Positions 18,197 through 27,061 of a stretch of 64,000 nt of DNA are shown piece after piece; within the stretch, counting starts at the first letter, position 1; the number at the start of each line of letters is the position of its first letter. The position numbers and the translations under genes were made by a program. Below the pieces are notes generated by a model, which saw only the letters and a list, made by a program, of their open reading frames with translations, had not been told where the DNA came from and did not search any database. The stretch comes from Rhodanobacter sp. C05 (GTDB taxonomy: Bacteria; Pseudomonadota; Gammaproteobacteria; Xanthomonadales; Rhodanobacteraceae): NCBI RefSeq assembly GCF_002001165.1, contig NZ_MUNQ01000006.1:62001-126000 (forward strand). Reading direction: 5' to 3'.

Positions 18197-18685
18197 ATGG
18201 CCATTTCGCTGATTGCCGCACTCGACGAAAATTTCGCCATCGGCCGCAAGGGCCAGCTGCCGTGGCATTTGCCGGATGATCTGCGCTGGTTCAAGCAGCT
18301 GACCACCGGTAAGAATGTGCTGATGGGCTACAACACTGCAGTATCGATTGGGCGCGCGTTGCCGGATCGGGTCAACCTGGTGCTGTCGCGCCGACATGAG
18401 GCACCGTTTCCAGGCCAGATCACGGTGCGTTCAGTGGAAGAGGCGCAGGCCCGCACCGACAACACTGGTTTGATGGTGATCGGCGGTGGCCAGGTATTCG
18501 CCGAAGCACTGCCGCGGGCCCGGCGCATGTACCTGACCTGGGTCAGCGCGGCTATCGACGGTGCAGACACGTTTTTCCCCGGCGTGCATTTCAGCGACTG
18601 GACCGAGGTCTCCCGTGTGCATCACAAGGTTGATGCCGAGCACGCCTACGACTTCGACATGGTCGAATATCTCCGCAGCAGCTGA
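18197..18685 (+). CDS. folA: Dihydrofolate reductase (altered NADPH loop)
   Basis: This 162-residue DHFR reduces dihydrofolate to tetrahydrofolate. Folate-site features are intact: Ile/Ala/Leu-rich strand 1, Met20-type loop IGRKGQLPWHLP, catalytic Asp28 in LPDDLRWFK, and the glycine pair in MVIGGGQVF. The cofactor region departs from the usual pattern: the position of E. coli MGRHT (Arg44-His45) reads MGYNT (Tyr45-Asn46), while Arg65-Arg66 occur where E. coli has Ser64, so 2'-phosphate contacts may have been relocated. The start has CAAGGACTTCAC upstream. The stop overlaps the next start by one base (TGATG). Confidence 0.95.
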   Translation: MAISLIAALDENFAIGRKGQLPWHLPDDLRWFKQLTTGKNVLMGYNTAVSIGRALPDRVNLVLSRRHEAPFPGQITVRSVEEAQARTDNTGLMVIGGGQVFAEALPRARRMYLTWVSAAIDGADTFFPGVHFSDWTEVSRVHHKVDAEHAYDFDMVEYLRSS

Positions 18686-19650
18686 TGCACGCGCCCGCCG
18701 TGCCCAAGCCGGGGGTCATGCATGTGATGGCCGGCGTCATGATCGATGTCGAGGGGCGTGTGCTGCTGGCGCAGCGTCCGGCGGGCAAGCATCTCGCCGG
18801 CATGTGGGAATTCCCCGGAGGCAAGCTTGAGCCCGGCGAAGAGCCTTTGGCGGCGCTGGCACGCGAGTTACATGAGGAACTGGGCGTCACTCTGCAGCGC
18901 GCTGAGCCATTGATCCGGGTGCCATGCCATTACGTCGATCGCGAATTGCTGCTGGATACGTGGCGGGTTGATCAATGGGAAGGCACGCCACAATCGCGAG
19001 AAGGTCAAGCGTTGCAATGGCTTTCGCCAGACCAGGTCGATCCGGCCATTCTCACGCTGGCCGATCGGGCGATTCTGCAGGCAATTCGGCTGCCTGCGCG
19101 TTACCCGATCACTCCATCGGACATTTTCCCGGATCAGCGAGGTTCGTTGTTCGGGCGGATCGGTCGTGCGATTGAACGCGGCGAATCGATGCTTCAGTTG
19201 CGCTTGCCATTGTGGCCGCGCGAGCTCGTGCATGAATTGGCCATGGCATTGCTGCCGTTGGCGCGACGGCACGGTACGCAATTACTGCTCAATGGCGATA
19301 TCGACGGTGCGCGCGCGTTAGGTATCGGCGTACAGCTCAAGAGCAACCAGCTGTCCGTGCTGTCAGATCGACCACTGTCGCTGCAACAGGTTGTCGGTGC
19401 CAGTTGCCACGATGCGATGCAGTTAAAGCAGGCATCGCACATCGGCGCAGATTTCGCCACGTTGTCGCCGGTGGCCGCCACCCCTGGCCATCCACAGACA
19501 CCGCCGCTGGGTTGGCCCAGATTCCAGCTGCTGGTCGAAGCCGCTGCGTTACCAGTCTATGCGCTGGGCGGGACAGCTCCCTTGCAAATCACGCTGGCCC
19601 GTCAGCATGGTGGGCAGGGTGTAGCCGGGATCCGGGAATTCTGGCAGTAG
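18685..19650 (+). CDS. Nudix hydrolase fused to a thiamine-phosphate-synthase-like domain
   Basis: This is a 321-residue fusion. Residues 10-135 are a MutT-type Nudix domain with an intact Nudix box (Gly45 to Val68: GGKLEPGEEPLAALARELHE, then EELGV), predicted to hydrolyse 8-oxo-dGTP-like nucleotides. Residues about 145-320 are a degenerate TenI/ThiE-like TIM barrel (LQLRLPLWP, GIGVQLKSNQL, ALGG near the end). The fusion is known in gammaproteobacteria as the Nudix/TMPS family; the role of the second half is unclear. Translation is coupled to folA, suggesting nucleotide-pool functions are expressed together. The downstream neighbour coaE is convergent. Confidence 0.88.
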   Translation: MHAPAVPKPGVMHVMAGVMIDVEGRVLLAQRPAGKHLAGMWEFPGGKLEPGEEPLAALARELHEELGVTLQRAEPLIRVPCHYVDRELLLDTWRVDQWEGTPQSREGQALQWLSPDQVDPAILTLADRAILQAIRLPARYPITPSDIFPDQRGSLFGRIGRAIERGESMLQLRLPLWPRELVHELAMALLPLARRHGTQLLLNGDIDGARALGIGVQLKSNQLSVLSDRPLSLQQVVGASCHDAMQLKQASHIGADFATLSPVAATPGHPQTPPLGWPRFQLLVEAAALPVYALGGTAPLQITLARQHGGQGVAGIREFWQ

Positions 19651-19743
19651 GGATGCCATGTGGACAGATAGCTTCTGTGAGAACGGCTTCAACGCAATGA
19701 CTTCCGCGTATCTTCCATACAGGTTCGAACTTGAGGCGCGTTC

Positions 19744-20379
19744 CTATGGATCGAGGGATTTCGCTGCAGAAGCCAATGCGAGATAACGCTGATGTAGTTC
19801 CGCGACAATCTCGTCGAGGACATGTTCGTCACCGCTGTTATCGATCACATCATCGGCCAGCGCGAGCCGTTCGTTGCGAGTGGCCTGATGGGCCAGCATG
19901 CGCTGAGCCAGAACCTCATCGATGCCATCGCGTGCCATTAGTCGTGCGATCTGCACTGATTCGGGTGCGTCGACCAGCAGCACACGATCTATCCAGCGAT
20001 AGTGCTGGATGTTTTCCGCCAGCAGCGGAATCGCCAGGAGACAGTAGGGTCCTCGCTCAGCAAGCACGCGGTCGCGCAGCCATTGGCGCACGCGCGGGTG
20101 GATGATTGCCTCCAATGCCTGCCGCGCTGCTGGGTCGGAAAACACGCGCTGGCGCATCGCTGGGCGGTTCAGCCGGCCCGAGGCATCTATTACGTCAGCA
20201 CCAAAGGTCTCGGTCACGGCAGCCAGTCCGGTCGATCCAGGCGCTATCACTTCGCGGGCAGCCAAGTCGGCATCATGTACATGTACGCCGAGTGCCTCAA
20301 AGCGTCGCGCTACTGCTGATTTTCCGGCGGCGATGCCCCCAGTAAGCGCGACAACCATGGCGTGTGACCGCTCGCTCAT
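19744..20379 (-). CDS. coaE: Dephospho-CoA kinase
   Basis: This 211-residue kinase performs the last step of coenzyme A synthesis, phosphorylating the 3'-hydroxyl of dephospho-CoA. The P-loop GGIAAGKS (14-21), the following HDADLAAREV motif with the catalytic-region Asp, and the LID-like segment RQWLRDRV are present. The start at 20379 was chosen because it overlaps the pilD stop in ATGA and the P-loop follows at the normal distance; the frame runs over 100 codons further upstream as antisense-like sequence inside pilD. It ends the pilB-pilC-pilD-coaE cluster, an order conserved in many gammaproteobacteria. Confidence 0.95.
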   Translation of the reverse strand: MSERSHAMVVALTGGIAAGKSAVARRFEALGVHVHDADLAAREVIAPGSTGLAAVTETFGADVIDASGRLNRPAMRQRVFSDPAARQALEAIIHPRVRQWLRDRVLAERGPYCLLAIPLLAENIQHYRWIDRVLLVDAPESVQIARLMARDGIDEVLAQRMLAHQATRNERLALADDVIDNSGDEHVLDEIVAELHQRYLALASAAKSLDP

Positions 20380-21236
20380 CGCAGCCCGGTCAGGTGCATA
20401 TAACCCTGCAATAGGCCTGGTCCAGCGACGAACCAGACCCAGCCCGCGGCGGCTATGAAGGGGCCGAACGGCATCGGAAGCTCGCGTTGGTGTCGTCGCA
20501 ATACAATCAGACCGCCACCGATCAGGGCACCAATCAGCGAAGACAACAGAATGATCGGCAGCAGCGAGATCGGTCCCATCCACGCACCCAACGCGGCAAG
20601 CAGCTTGAAATCGCCGTAGCCCATGCCCTCCTTGCCGGTGAGCAACTTGAACACCCAGTACACGCTCCACAGGCTCAGATAGCCGATGGCTGCACCGATG
20701 ATCGATGCCGGTGCGGTGACAAACATCGGCAATAGCGCCAGAAGCAGACCTAGCCATAGCAATGGGAGCGTCAGCTGATCAGGTAGCAGTTGAGTGCGGA
20801 AATCAATGCCGGACAGCGCGATGAGGGTCCAAGTCAGGAACAGTCCTGCGAGCCCAATCCACGACGGACCGAATTTCCACACAATCACTGCGCTCAACAT
20901 ACCGCTAAGCAGTTCCACCAACGGGTACTGGATCGAGATGCGGGCCTGGCAGTAACGGCAGTGTCCGCGCAATAGCAGCCAGCTGAATAATGGAATATTG
21001 TCCAGCGCCGACAACCGGTGTTTGCACTGCGGGCAATGCGAAGGTTCGCGCACGATTCCCGGTGGAGTTGGTGTTACCTCGACCTCGAGTTCCAGCATTT
21101 CGCTCGCTTCTTGCCGCCAGCCGGCTGCCATGCGCTCCGGCAACCGCAGGATCACCACGTTGAGAAAACTGCCAACCAGCATGCCGAGCACACCGGCAAA
21201 GGCAATCCACACTATGAGTGGCAGGTCGGGCATCAT
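20376..21236 (-). CDS. pilD: Type IV prepilin peptidase / N-methyltransferase
   Basis: This 286-residue polytopic membrane enzyme cleaves the leader of type IV prepilins and methylates the new N-terminal Phe. The zinc tetracysteine Cys68-x2-Cys71 and Cys93-x2-Cys96 lies in the first cytoplasmic loop. The catalytic aspartates are in GIDFRTQLLPDQL and in GYGDFKLLA (the GxGD motif of the peptidase family). It should process the two pilins encoded at 43.4-44.6 kb. Two ATGs occur at the start (21236 and 21233). Its stop overlaps coaE by four bases; pilC ends 79 bp upstream with a hairpin between. Confidence 0.96.
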   Translation of the reverse strand: MMPDLPLIVWIAFAGVLGMLVGSFLNVVILRLPERMAAGWRQEASEMLELEVEVTPTPPGIVREPSHCPQCKHRLSALDNIPLFSWLLLRGHCRYCQARISIQYPLVELLSGMLSAVIVWKFGPSWIGLAGLFLTWTLIALSGIDFRTQLLPDQLTLPLLWLGLLLALLPMFVTAPASIIGAAIGYLSLWSVYWVFKLLTGKEGMGYGDFKLLAALGAWMGPISLLPIILLSSLIGALIGGGLIVLRRHQRELPMPFGPFIAAAGWVWFVAGPGLLQGYMHLTGLR

Positions 21237-21248
21237 GGGTACTCGCGC

Positions 21249-21295
21249 AAAGAAAACGCCGCATTATCGCCGCATCACGGCAACAACTGCGGCGT
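21249..21295 (-). terminator. Possible attenuating terminator between pilC and pilD
   Basis: ACGCCGCA and TGCGGCGT form an 8-bp stem that, on the minus strand, is followed by TTTCTTTG. The loop is long (24 bases) but contains a second GC-rich helix. Its place inside the pil cluster suggests partial termination that would lower pilD-coaE expression relative to pilB-pilC. Confidence 0.5.
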
Positions 21296-21315
21296 CTTTG
21301 GGTTGAAGTGGTGGT

Positions 21316-22596
21316 CTAGAACGTACCGGCGAGCTTGAAGATCGGCAAATACAATGCAATCACCATGCCGCCGACCAGGGTGCCGAGTACCACCATGATG
21401 ATCGGTTCGAGCAGGGTAGACAGGGTATCAACGGCGTTGCTGACTTCTTCCTCGTAAAACTCAGCCACCTTGAACAGCATGTTATCCAATGCACCGGATT
21501 CCTCGCCGATCGCAGTCATCTGTACCACCATGTTGGGGAACAGTCCGGTCTGCTTCATCGCCAGTTGCAGCTGATGGCCCACTGCAATGTCGTCGCGCAT
21601 CTGTTTGACTGCATCGCCGTAGACTACGCTACCAGTGGCGCCGGATACTGCATCCAGGGCTTCCACCAACGGCACGCCGGCGTGGAAGGTCACACCGAGG
21701 GTGCGTGCGAAGCGGGCGATCGCCGAGTTGCGCACGATGTTGCCCATCACGGGCATCTTGAGTGACATACGATCAAGGAAATGAGCAAATTTCACCGAAC
21801 GCTTTTTGGCAAAAATAAGGGCGATAACGCCACCAACTACTATGCCGATAATCATCCACCAATAACTCTGCATGAACTTGGAAGCACTGACCAGCAACTG
21901 GGTCGGTGCAGGTAGCTGTGCACCTGCGTCGGCGAAGGTCTTCGCAAAGACTGGCACCACAAACAACAACATGATCAGGCAGACCATGAATACTACGACC
22001 AATACCATCATCGGGTAGAACAAGGCTTTCTTGATCTTCTTCTTGATTGCTTCCGTACGCTCTTTGTAGGTGGCGACGGTATCAAGCACGGTGTCCAGCA
22101 CGCCGGAAGTTTCGCCAGCATGGACCAGATTACAGTAGAGTTCATCAAATTGTACTGGGTAACGAGCCAGCGCCTCATGCAGCGCTGCACCGCCTTCGAT
22201 GTTCTGCTTTACATCCAGCAGAATGTTCTTGAAGCGAATGTTCTTCTGGCCATCGGCGATGATGTCGAAGGACTGCACCATCGGTACACCCGAAGCCATC
22301 ATGGTGGCAATCTGGCGACTGAAGACGGCAACGTCACCTGGTTTGACCGTGCTGCCCGTGGCGCCGAACAACGGTTTGGAACGTTCTCGCACGGTTTGCG
22401 GGTTCATGCCCTGACGGCGTAATTCAGCCTTGACCAGCGAGGCGTTTTTTGCCGGCATGTCGCCTTTCATGCGTTTGCCGCGCTTGTCCAGAGCGACCCA
22501 CTCGTAGGTGGTCAGCCTGCTGACCTCAGCCCGTTGCGCGCCGAGTGCTTGAGCCTTGTTTGCGTTTGCCTTCGCGGTTGCAGTAGCCGTGGCCAT
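21316..22596 (-). CDS. pilC: Type IV pilus inner-membrane platform protein PilC
   Basis: This protein of about 426 residues has the duplicated T2SF (GspF) plan: each half carries a cytoplasmic helical bundle (about 85-190 and 290-395), and three transmembrane helices lie near 195-225, 245-265 and 400-420. VFSRQIATMMASGVPMVQ and FARTLGVTFHAGVPLVEAL are the matching starts of the two repeats. PilC couples the PilB motor to pilin insertion. I choose ATG 22596 (GGGGGA nine bases upstream); ATG 22602, two codons earlier, is equally possible. It lies 140 bp after pilB and 79 bp before pilD on the same strand. Confidence 0.95.
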   Translation of the reverse strand: MATATATAKANANKAQALGAQRAEVSRLTTYEWVALDKRGKRMKGDMPAKNASLVKAELRRQGMNPQTVRERSKPLFGATGSTVKPGDVAVFSRQIATMMASGVPMVQSFDIIADGQKNIRFKNILLDVKQNIEGGAALHEALARYPVQFDELYCNLVHAGETSGVLDTVLDTVATYKERTEAIKKKIKKALFYPMMVLVVVFMVCLIMLLFVVPVFAKTFADAGAQLPAPTQLLVSASKFMQSYWWMIIGIVVGGVIALIFAKKRSVKFAHFLDRMSLKMPVMGNIVRNSAIARFARTLGVTFHAGVPLVEALDAVSGATGSVVYGDAVKQMRDDIAVGHQLQLAMKQTGLFPNMVVQMTAIGEESGALDNMLFKVAEFYEEEVSNAVDTLSTLLEPIIMVVLGTLVGGMVIALYLPIFKLAGTF

Positions 22597-22736
22597 GCGC
22601 ATCTTCCCCCGGTAGTTCAGTCCAGATCCGCTCAACTTGGCGGCTGACAAATCAGGTACAGCTTATGCTATTTGGCGCCGTCAAACCGTGGCGCCGGACG
22701 CAAGTTCAATGCTTCGGATGCTTTAGGCCCATGGGG

Positions 22737-24458
22737 TTACTCCTTCGTGACCCGATCTATCTCGGTCAGGCTGGTCAGTCCGTTTTTCACCTTGAGCAGG
22801 GCCGATGCACGCAAATCATTCACTCCAGCGGAGCGAGCCGCGTCGGCGATTTGAAGCGCATTGCCGCCCTTCAGGATGATTCTCTGGATATCTTCCAGCA
22901 TTGGCATGACCTGATAGATGCCTACACGCCCTTTGTAGCCCTCGTTGCAACCTTCACAGCCGCCTGCTTCGTAAATGGTCAGGCCGGCGTCGATGTCTGT
23001 CTGGGAAAAGCCAGCAGCTAGTAGTACGCCAGGAGGCAGATCCTGTGCTTTCTTGCAGTCGTGCAGCCGTCGAGCCAAGCGCTGGGCGATGATTAGGGTT
23101 ACCGAGGAGGTGATGTTGTACGGCGCGATGCCCATATTCATCAGTCGTGCGATGGTCTGCGCGGCATCGTTGGTGTGCAGCGTGGACAGCACCATATGGC
23201 CGGTTTGCGCTGCTTTGATAGCGATCTCGGCAGTTTCCAGATCGCGGATCTCGCCAACCATGATTACGTCGGGATCCTGGCGTAGGAACGAACGCAATGC
23301 GCTGGCAAAAGTCATGCCGCGCTTCACATTCTGCTGCACCTGGTTGATTCCTTCGACGCGAATTTCCACCGGATCTTCTACCGTCGAGATGTTGCGCTCG
23401 GCGGTGTTGAGCATGTTCAGGCCGGTATACAGCGACACGGTCTTGCCCGAGCCGGTCGGACCGGTGACCAACACCATGCCATAAGGCTTATGGATCGCGT
23501 CGACGTAGAGCTTTTGTTGCTCTGGTTCGTAACCGAGTTTCTCGATGCCGACCTTGGCTGACGAGCCATCTAGGATACGCAACACGATCTTTTCGCCGAA
23601 CAAGGTCGGCAGCGAACTAACGCGAAAGTCGACCGCGCGAGTTTTGGACAGGTTGAGCTTGATGCGACCGTCTTGGGGTACACGCTTCTCGGCGATATCA
23701 AGTTGGGCCATGACCTTCAGGCGCGAGGCAATGCGGGTGGCCATTTTCATCGGCGGGCTGGCTACGGCGCGCAACATGCCGTCCATGCGCAAGCGCACCC
23801 GGTACTGGGTTTCGAATGGTTCGAAGTGGATATCGGACGCGCCGCGGCGGATCGCATCAATCAGGATTTTGTTGATGAACTTCACCACCGGCGCATCGTC
23901 GTTGGCGTTGGCGTCAATGCCAGTCGACTCGGCTTCTTCGTCACCACCATCCAGATCCAGCCCCTCAAGCTCCTCCCCTCCCATGTCGGGCATGGAGTCG
24001 CGCATACTGTTCAGTAGGCTTTCGATTGTCCGTTGCAGGGAGCCGCGTTCGACCAGGATCGGCTCGACCATGCAGTTGGAGTGGAACTTGATCTCGTCCA
24101 GCGCATGCGATTGCATCGGGTCGGCGATGCCGACAAACAGCCGCTTGCCGCGACGGAACAGCGGCAGCGCTTGGTGCTTGGTCATCAGCGGTTCGCTGAT
24201 CAGATCGAGCGGTAAAGTGGCGGCATTTAGGCTGTTCACGTCGATCATCGGCATACCGAACTCGGCCGAGGCAATCTGCGTCAACTGAGTACTGTCGACC
24301 AGGTTGTGGTCCAGCAGCCATGCCGCCAGCGTGGCCTTGTTCTGACTGCTGTCGGCCATGGCTTTGCGGACATCGGCTTCCGGCAGCACACCTTCAGACA
24401 CCAGTCGGCGCGCCATGCCGGACAGACCCGCGAGCGACGGTTGCAATTGGGATGACAT
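22737..24458 (-). CDS. pilB: Type IV pilus extension ATPase PilB
   Basis: This 573-residue hexameric secretion ATPase has an N-terminal MshEN/T2SSE_N domain (about 10-150), an acidic linker (about 155-190), N2 domain and the ATPase core. Walker A is GPTGSGKT (333-340); the Asp box, Walker B (DPDVIMVGEIRD) and His box (GHMVLSTLHTND) follow. Cysteines near the C-terminus (LHDCKKA, GGCEGCNEGYKG) form the zinc-binding tetracysteine-type motif typical of PilB. It powers pilus assembly. It heads the pilB-pilC-pilD-coaE cluster; the 425-bp region upstream must contain its promoter. The pilin genes are not adjacent but about 19 kb away. Confidence 0.96.
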   Translation of the reverse strand: MSSQLQPSLAGLSGMARRLVSEGVLPEADVRKAMADSSQNKATLAAWLLDHNLVDSTQLTQIASAEFGMPMIDVNSLNAATLPLDLISEPLMTKHQALPLFRRGKRLFVGIADPMQSHALDEIKFHSNCMVEPILVERGSLQRTIESLLNSMRDSMPDMGGEELEGLDLDGGDEEAESTGIDANANDDAPVVKFINKILIDAIRRGASDIHFEPFETQYRVRLRMDGMLRAVASPPMKMATRIASRLKVMAQLDIAEKRVPQDGRIKLNLSKTRAVDFRVSSLPTLFGEKIVLRILDGSSAKVGIEKLGYEPEQQKLYVDAIHKPYGMVLVTGPTGSGKTVSLYTGLNMLNTAERNISTVEDPVEIRVEGINQVQQNVKRGMTFASALRSFLRQDPDVIMVGEIRDLETAEIAIKAAQTGHMVLSTLHTNDAAQTIARLMNMGIAPYNITSSVTLIIAQRLARRLHDCKKAQDLPPGVLLAAGFSQTDIDAGLTIYEAGGCEGCNEGYKGRVGIYQVMPMLEDIQRIILKGGNALQIADAARSAGVNDLRASALLKVKNGLTSLTEIDRVTKE

Positions 24459-24883
24459 ATGCTAACTCGACCCTGCCCCTGTATGTGGTTGAATCTACCG
24501 CAGATCGGCTCGCAGGTCATCTGCATATCGTCAGGATGTTTTGTGATGGCGCAATGCACAATATAGAGCTTCATGCGACAGTGCACAGCTGAGTCTGTCC
24601 GCATTCAAGCCGAGTGGCGCGCGCTCGCAACGTGCTGGAACGATGCAAATTACGATATTTTTGACTTTCCGACTTTCCTGAATAGTCCATGGCAGTCGCG
24701 ACTGGTGCAGCTCACAAGCTGGAGGCGTACTCAGGCAATGCGGATTCAGCAATAGCATGCAGTTCATTCCATGCCTTAATTGCTGTTGCCAATGTCCAGT
24801 GCCGAGAGATGCCATGTAACCGCAGGATCTGCTACCTGACTGGGTGTGAAGCTTCCGGCAAGCCGCCGTCTGGCCTTCACGCT
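24459..24883. other. 425-bp divergent intergenic region (pilB / glycan cluster)
   Basis: No gene is supported here. This is where a pilin gene would be expected in related genomes, but no prepilin motif (G-F-T-L-x-E) is found on either strand. A sigma-54-type site was looked for on the minus strand and not found. Sequence near 24640-24690 is AT-rich (ACGATATTTTTGAC) and may contain a promoter. Confidence 0.45.
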
Positions 24884-25768
24884 ATGATTCACTTTCACTT
24901 CGGGAACCGTCCATTGAGCCACCTGAGCATCATCCTCCCAGCCAAGAACGAGGCGCCTGCGCTGACCACATTGCTACCACGCCTGCGAGATGCGCAGCCC
25001 GCGGCCGAGATCATCGTGGTCGACGACGGTTCCACCGATGATACTCTGGCGATCTGCGCCAGCCACGATGTTCAATGCCTCTCCTCGCCGTATTCGATGG
25101 GTAACGGTGCAGCGATCAAGCGTGGTGCCCGTGCCAGCGGCGGCGACATTCTGGTGTTCATGGACGGCGACGGTCAGCACGATCCAGCTGACATTGTTCG
25201 ATTGCTGGAGAAGCTGGAGCAGGGCTATGACATGGTGGTTGGTGCCCGCGGGTGGGGCAGCCAGGCTGGCGTCGGCCGCGGTCTAGCCAATACGCTGTAC
25301 AACTGGCTGGCCACCCGAATGACCGGTCACGAGGTTGCCGATCTCACCTCCGGCTTTCGCGTGGTACGCGCGAATAAGTTTCGCGAATTCCTGCACCTGC
25401 TACCGAATGGTTTCAGCTATCCCACAACTAGCACCATGGCTTTCTTCCGGAGTGCCTATCCGGTTGCCTACGTGCCGATCAAGGCCGCTCAACGAATCGG
25501 CAAAAGCCACATAAAGCCGCTGCGCGACGGCCTGCGCTTCCTGCTGATCATCTTCAAGATCGCTACGTTGTACTCGCCGCTAAAGTTGTTTGTGCCCACC
25601 AGTGTGGTGTTCTTCCTGCTCGGCTGCACGAACTATGCTTGGACCTTCGTGCACGACGGTAGACTTACCAATGGCAGTACGCTGTTGTGGAGCGCGGCGG
25701 TGATCGTGTTCCTTATCGGGCTGGTGTCTGAGCAGATCACTGCGCTCACCTATCGTCGTGACATTTGA
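24884..25768 (+). CDS. GT2 glycosyltransferase, polyprenyl-phosphate hexose synthase-like
   Basis: This 294-residue protein has a GT-A fold family 2 domain (about 10-210): SIILPAKNEAPAL start, VVDDGSTDDT nucleotide-binding Asp, and MDGDGQHDP metal-binding motif. Two C-terminal transmembrane helices (about 235-258, 265-285) follow, as in DPM/DPG synthases that make dolichyl- or undecaprenyl-phosphate sugars. Such lipid-linked single sugars are donors for GT-C enzymes, which are abundant 14-26 kb downstream. The start is uncertain: ATG 24884 is used here, but TTG 24914 or ATGs further upstream are in frame. No strong ribosome site is visible. Confidence 0.88.
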   Translation: MIHFHFGNRPLSHLSIILPAKNEAPALTTLLPRLRDAQPAAEIIVVDDGSTDDTLAICASHDVQCLSSPYSMGNGAAIKRGARASGGDILVFMDGDGQHDPADIVRLLEKLEQGYDMVVGARGWGSQAGVGRGLANTLYNWLATRMTGHEVADLTSGFRVVRANKFREFLHLLPNGFSYPTTSTMAFFRSAYPVAYVPIKAAQRIGKSHIKPLRDGLRFLLIIFKIATLYSPLKLFVPTSVVFFLLGCTNYAWTFVHDGRLTNGSTLLWSAAVIVFLIGLVSEQITALTYRRDI

Positions 25769-25978
25769 AGTCGCGTATTGAGGCGCCCAGTGTCCGTTGC
25801 AATATTTCCCAATGGATATGCCCGGTCTTTTGTGGCACGAGGGGCCTCAACAAGCCGTGTTGAGCCGTAAACAATGCCTGAAGATCAGCTTCAGGATGCC
25901 AGTGCCAGCCAACTTCGCGACGCTTCACCATGGCGGTCAGAAGACATGACGCAAAAATGCAGTTATCTGGAGACTTTG

Positions 25979-27061
25979 ATGAAGCGAGCATTGATTACCG
26001 GGGTCACCGGACAAGATGGCGCCTATCTGGCGGAGTTTCTGCTCGCGAAAGGTTACGAAGTACATGGTATTAAGCGTCGTGCTTCGTTGTTCAATACGTC
26101 GCGGATCGATCACCTCTATCGGGATCCGCACGAATCGGACATACGCTTCTTTCTACACCACGGTGATCTGACCGACTCTTCCAATCTGACCCGCATCATT
26201 CAACAGACCCAACCTGACGAGATCTACAACCTCGGTGCGCAAAGTCATGTCGCGGTCTCCTTCGAGGAGCCCGAGTACACAGCCGACACCAATGCGTTGG
26301 GTCCATTGCGCATACTCGAGGCCATGCGCATCCTTGGAATGGAGAAAAGCACGCGCTTCTATCAGGCTTCCACATCGGAGCTCTATGGTCTCGTGAGGGA
26401 GACGCCGCAACGGGAGAGCACGCCGTTTCACCCGAGATCTCCATACGCGATAGCCAAGCTCTACGCTTACTGGACAACGATTAACTATCGAGAGGCCTAT
26501 GGTGTTTATGCTTGCAATGGCATCCTATTCAATCATGAGTCACCCGTGCGCGGCGAAAATTTCGTTTCCCGGAAGATCACCCGTGCGTTGACTCGTATCA
26601 AGTTGGGACTGCAGGATCGTCTCTATCTTGGAAATCTCAATGCATTGCGCGACTGGGGCCATGCCCGCGACTATGTTGAGATGCAGTGGTTGATGTTGCA
26701 GCAGGACGAGCCGGGTGACTTCGTCATTGCAACCGGCATACAACACACGGTACGGGATTTCATCAACGCCGCTGCCGCCCAGCTCGACATGTCCATACGT
26801 TGGCAAGGTACCGGTCTGGAGGAAAGAGGCTATGACCAGAACGATCACTGCATCATCGAGGTCGACCCGCGCTATTTCCGTCCGGCTGAAGTCGAATCCC
26901 TCCTCGGTGATGCATCAAGAGCCCGCGAGAAGCTTGGCTGGGTTCCGCGAACTACATTTGAAGAACTGGTAGCCGAAATGGTGCACGAAGATCTGCGTTC
27001 CGCTCAACGCGATGATCTGGCTCGGCGCCACGGTTTCCACACCAATCAATTCCACGAGTAG
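25979..27061 (+). CDS. gmd: GDP-mannose 4,6-dehydratase
   Basis: This 360-residue short-chain dehydrogenase of the extended type converts GDP-D-mannose to GDP-4-keto-6-deoxy-D-mannose, the branch point to GDP-rhamnose, GDP-fucose, perosamine or colitose. The NADP site is [11 protein letters not shown] (residues 8-18); the active site includes Ser/Thr-Ser-Glu in ASTSELYG and Tyr-x3-Lys in SPYAIAKLY, and the GMD-specific [16 protein letters not shown] segment is present. The start at 25979 has TCTGGAG seven bases upstream; the in-frame extension to 25874 is not conserved-looking. The flippase gene overlaps its end by 50 bp. Confidence 0.95.
   Translation: MKRALITGVTGQDGAYLAEFLLAKGYEVHGIKRRASLFNTSRIDHLYRDPHESDIRFFLHHGDLTDSSNLTRIIQQTQPDEIYNLGAQSHVAVSFEEPEYTADTNALGPLRILEAMRILGMEKSTRFYQASTSELYGLVRETPQRESTPFHPRSPYAIAKLYAYWTTINYREAYGVYACNGILFNHESPVRGENFVSRKITRALTRIKLGLQDRLYLGNLNALRDWGHARDYVEMQWLMLQQDEPGDFVIATGIQHTVRDFINAAAAQLDMSIRWQGTGLEERGYDQNDHCIIEVDPRYFRPAEVESLLGDASRAREKLGWVPRTTFEELVAEMVHEDLRSAQRDDLARRHGFHTNQFHE

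Noticed and set aside
25833-25847. TGGCACGAGGGGCCT, a partial sigma-54 match before gmd
   Set aside because: The -24 element fits, but the position of the -12 GC is CT, so the required GG-N10-GC is missing.
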